Of a stretch of DNA of 64,000 bases, positions 60,461 to 64,000 are shown in pieces. Under the pieces are notes generated by a model. The model had not been told where the DNA came from, ran no database searches, and was given only the letters and a program-made list of their open reading frames with translations. The DNA lies in contig CM028328.1 of the NCBI GenBank assembly GCA_016647705.1, positions 6,101,311-6,165,310 on the forward strand, written 5' to 3'. The first letter of the stretch is position 1. Each line of letters starts with the position of its first letter. The translations under genes were made by a program, and so were the position numbers. The stretch is from Eucommia ulmoides. Taxonomy: Eukaryota > Streptophyta > Magnoliopsida > Garryales > Eucommiaceae.

Positions 60461-60623
60461 AATTAATTAATGCTAAATGAAATTTATACTTTTCAAAGAT
60501 TTTAATAGGGATTATTTTAATACTATTCTAAAATTAAAGGGTACATAATTTAGTTTTTGTTATGTTTAATTTCATCTCCTTCTTCCTCCTTGAACGTCCA
60601 TAACCAGTCCACATTTTTCTTTC

Positions 60624-60752
60624 ATGGCTGAACTTACCAATCACCACCACCACACCTACGGCGACACCACTTCCACCACCACATACGATCTCCTCCTCCA
60701 CCCTAAGGCCACCGTTCTCTCTCTCTCTCTCTCTCGTCCCCTCTCTCTATAA
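60624..60752 (+). CDS. Short open frame, 42 aa, unknown (possible exon remnant)
   Basis: Reads MAELTNHHHHTYGDTTSTTT then YDLLLHPKATV before running into a CT microsatellite that encodes SLSLS. The start looks like a protein N-terminus and its GC content is above its surroundings. No continuation with splice sites was found. It may be a first-exon fragment of a gene or chance. Confidence 0.2.
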   Translation: MAELTNHHHHTYGDTTSTTTYDLLLHPKATVLSLSLSRPLSL

Positions 60753-61082
60753 TATACATATGTGTGTGTGTGTGTGTAAGAATTGATCCAAGCTAGCATC
60801 TTTGAGTTGAGATCCTTGCCCGGGTCTGTAGATCTAAGTTTTGGATTTGTAGATCTGGAGTTTGGATATATTTATGTATATTATAGAGAGAAAGGGAGAG
60901 AGAGAGAGAAGGAGGAATGAGTAGAAGGAAGAGAGACATGGGGAGGAGAGTCAAAAGAAATAGGAGTGGGATGAGAAAAATGAGAAAGGAAGAAGATTTT
61001 GAACAAAAGATAGGACTAGAAGTGGGTGTAGGAGATGGTGCCTGAGGAAACACTAATGGTGAAAAGAAAGAAAAATTTGGAA

Positions 61083-62400
61083 TGGTGAAAGAAAACATGC
61101 TTGATATAAAAGAGTCGGAGTTGTTTCAACAATATGTCGATGTTTTCATTTCACTACTCCATTTTGCTTATAAAGGTGTGGGGGCATGTCCTTTGATGGA
61201 AGATACATTTGAGATTGAAGATAAGAGGCCAAAACATAATTCACAAATTCAGTACCATTATCTATTTTATATATTTCCACCATGGATTTAAATTGAGTAG
61301 AAATCATGGAGGTAAAGGCTTGATATTTGGGAAAAAACTTATGACTTTTGTTTGAGAGGATAAATCCAACAATACTTAGTGACATCGTCTTTTGAAAAGA
61401 ACATAATATTTGTAATATTAAAAAGATGGGATAGGAGAAGGACCCCAAATGTCTAAGTGAACTAGATCAAATGGAGCATGAGTGGAAGTACTAGACAAGG
61501 CAAATGGTAATTTGTGAGATTTAACAATAGCACAAGTTTCATACAAGTCACATCTTTATTGTGATGAAAAAAGCAAGGGACATGAGAATATCCTTAGAAG
61601 GATGGCCTAATCTATTATGTTAAACAATGGCTTTATATCTAGTACATGCTAAAGTTGAAATGGTAGATGATACAACAGAAATATGGATTGAGTGCTTGGA
61701 CAGAGTCCATGGTTACATGGGCCCGGAAAAAGAAGCTTTTGTGTTTGATTATCTAGAATATGATAATCCATGGCATGATAGTGATTGAACAATAAATTGA
61801 TGAACAAACGATAGATGGGATTTGAGAGAAGGAATATAAAAGAGTTTTTTGAGCAAAAAAGAATGATATGGAGTGGAGAGAATACCATTTCCAGATTGTT
61901 GAATGGAAAGTCCCTTGCCATTTCTGATGATCACTGTATCATTTCCATGATAGGTTGATTTATTTATAGATTCTGCATATCATTCGTAAGGTGTCGATTT
62001 GCTCCTAAATCCAAAATCCATTGTGGCATGCTTGAAGTTGATTGTCATATGTTTGAAACCATCAGAATTTTGACTATAGTACTAAGTTAAAGCTTGACAA
62101 GCTTGCTTAAATCCTTTTAGTCTGCTAGTGTGAAAAAAACATCCTTAAGATGCTAGCAATCCAAGGCACTGCGATTGTATTTGCCATATATTTGACAAAC
62201 CTAATCATTAAACTGTTGAGATGTAGAGTTTTAAAATGAATAAAAAACTTAGCATTTCTATTACCACCTCTCTGCTTTGAGTTATTTCTTCCTCCCCTTC
62301 TATGATAATGATCTCCCTTGGGAGTTATTTGCTTTCTCTATATGCTTGGAAAACAGTAAATTGATTTGCTGAGAGAGATTCATTTGGTTTTTGTTGAGAG
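61083..62400 (-). pseudogene. Ty1/copia gag-protease-integrase remnant, minus strand
   Basis: On the minus strand a basic RRGGRNNSKQRGG-like gag segment (~62320-62260) is followed by a LYIPSLKSHL..VHQ block (61860-61780) and an integrase part, YKIDNGTEFVNYVLASYLQ (61290-61220). Then comes QNGVVK-stop-KHRHIVETT near 61160-61110. The catalytic Glu of the QNGVVE motif is Lys. No RT follows at lower coordinates, so the element is cut there. Several frame breaks. Confidence 0.75.
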
Positions 62401-62952
62401 AAGAGAAGAATAAGCTCTTCTAAGAACAACCATCCACTGATTTATTCTATTATGGGAGTTTCCTAGTTCTAATTGACATTTTAAGAGGGTCATATTCCTT
62501 AGGCAAGCCATTTAGAGTATAGAAAATCAGGTTTTATTATGCTATACCTGCTTGAGGAGTGGTTGAATTGTCAGCCAGTGCGTTAACTTTTGACAAATAT
62601 TACTCCATTGAATTTGGACCTTTTGTGATAGTTTGTATTTTTATCATTAACTGATGAATATGAGATTGAGATAGAGATAAAAACTTGCAATTATTTGCTA
62701 TACCTCATAAACATGCTCACACCTTTGAACTAGGGGTATAACTGATTGAGAAAGAGTAGCCACTAGGCATGTCTTCAATCTTTTGTCAATGAGACTCCAA
62801 GTTGTGAACTTTGGATTTGGTATTGTTTTCCTTCTTTTGAGATTGTTTTGGAAAGACAATCTCTTTCTTCTTCTTTAGCCATTTCTAATAAAGAACTGAA
62901 TTCCAATGCATTTTTTTTTATATGTATCCTCCATAAATGATAATTTAAATTA
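62401..62952. other. Stretch without firm features, probably the 5' part of the copia remnant
   Basis: The minus strand has scattered gag-like phrases but no single readable frame. No LTR or primer site was found. Confidence 0.35.
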
Positions 62953-64000
62953 GGGTTTGTACCACTTACCTGATCCCTTGTCATTTTACAGTTAACCAGT
63001 TACTTTCTCTGTCATTTTACAAATCCTGGTTAACCTTTCATCATTTTTTAGTCAAAGACTACTTAGTTCCCTTATGGGTAAAAAAAATTATAATTTGTTT
63101 TATTGTAATGACAATTTTGTCCTTAGTCATTTAAAAATAATTAAATAATTAAAAACTAGAATACATAAATAACCCTTTAAATTTATTTTATATAATTTCA
63201 TCCTTTATTTTTTACAATAACATTCATATTTATAAAAAATATACTTTTTTAACCCATTTTAAAATTTTATTTTCAAAAAAGACCGGTCTTCTTTTTCTTC
63301 TTCCCCTCTTTATCTTTCCCCACTACCAATTTTTTGTTTCTCTTGCTCTCTCTCCGTGGCATGGACCTGTGCTCACGACACAGATCCATGCCGAATTTGT
63401 GCTGCGATGCCGGGCAGAGAGAGAGAGAAATAAAGATAGAGAGAGATGAAAGAGGTGCGACGGATGTTCAGTCTCGACTCTCAAGACTGAGATCTTGGTG
63501 TTGGAATAGAAGATCAAAAGATCATTCTTCACTTTGTCTAATTCTTTGCCTCTCTCTCTAGGTTGCTTTGATTTTCGATACAGTAGATGAATAACAAAAT
63601 TTTTGTAAAGGTTTTGCCAAAGTAAGACTGCTCAGATTAAAGAGAGAGAGGGAGAGAGAGAGAGAAAGGAGGAGGAGGAGAAAGAGAAAGGAAGTGGAAG
63701 AAAAAGTAGAAGAGTATTGTAGCGGCAACGGTAAATGGAGTAGGGCGGTGGCGGTGGAAGGGTAGGCTGGGTATAGGGTAATGAAATTGTTTGAGAAATA
63801 GAGGTCAAAAGTATATTTTTTTAAAAATAGAAATTTTAGTTATTTTTTTTTTCAAAACATAATATAATTAAAAACAAATGACATTTATGTCTTTTTTATA
63901 AGAAAAATTGATTAAAGGGGTCGATTGATATTTATAAAATGATAGGAGAGGTATCTGATTATAATAAAATAACAAGGAAGGTAAATGGTATAAACCCATT
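62953..64000. mobile_element. TIR element reaching the window end (~1.05 kb)
   Basis: The left end GGGTTTGTACCACTTACCTG..TTGTCATTTTAC and the inverted right end GGGTTTATACCATTTACCTT..TTGTTATTTTA match. A second block (CTCTGTCATTTTACAAA / CTCCTATCATTTTATAAA) extends the inverted repeat to about 70 bp. The inside has GA/CT microsatellites, a GGCATGGA..CTGTG hairpin at 63358-63392 and a GGCGGTGGCGG patch. No transposase. The right edge may lie beyond the window. Confidence 0.65.

Noticed and set aside
1..64000. tRNA and rRNA genes
   Set aside because: No cloverleaf with intact arms or rRNA core sequence was found; tRNA-like boxes occur only in SINE-type repeats.

Overview
The window is eukaryotic nuclear DNA from a flowering plant, most likely a eudicot. 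It is AT-rich, its genes have many GT-AG introns, and its Ty3/gypsy (Tat/Ogre-type) and Ty1/copia retrotransposons, MITEs and tRNA-derived SINEs are of plant kinds. No bacterial, organellar or RNA-virus signal was seen. The species cannot be named from the sequence.

Three host genes are supported, all on the + strand. (1) 1-179 is the 3' end of homogentisate 1,2-dioxygenase (HGO), an enzyme of tyrosine breakdown. (2) 25781-41352 is a complete 15-exon API5-like (apoptosis inhibitor 5) gene whose exons join in frame to 562 codons. Its introns carry a decayed copia element, a probable solo LTR, MITEs and a small duplication that copies a splice acceptor. (3) 56399-59235 is a complete four-exon group E bZIP transcription factor (bZIP34/bZIP61 type, 300 codons). 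It has an ATG-free leader made of three tandem repeats and a perfect 28-bp hairpin in intron 3. The three genes are not functionally linked in any way I can see.

Layout. 1-600: HGO end and 3' UTR. 600-3321: AT-rich intergenic DNA. 3327-25138: an old minus-strand Tat-lineage gypsy element with about 0.6-kb LTRs, a near-matching 5-bp target duplication (agatg/agata), gag-pol at 24.2-19.3 kb, a tandem array, and plus-strand (antisense) ORFs. A second minus-strand, Ogre-like element with 2.7-kb LTRs (5980-16495) is nested inside one antisense ORF; it has gag but no recognisable pol. 25139-25780: API5 upstream region. 25781-41352: API5. 41353-55850: gene-poor AT-rich DNA with three copies of one TIR/MITE family (one with a perfect 9-bp target duplication), SINE copies, simple repeats and duplications. 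55851-59235: bZIP gene. 59236-64000: intergenic DNA with a small MITE, a minus-strand copia gag-integrase remnant and a TIR element reaching the window end.

All retroelements look dead. They carry frame breaks and in-frame stops, several TAG stops stand where Gln is expected, catalytic residues are missing in the outer pol and in the right-hand copia remnant, and LTR pairs are visibly diverged. This pattern fits long residence and methylation-driven C-to-T decay, which is an inference. Coordinates of LTRs, exons and target duplications were read base by base. Boundaries of decayed elements and repeat units are approximate where stated.
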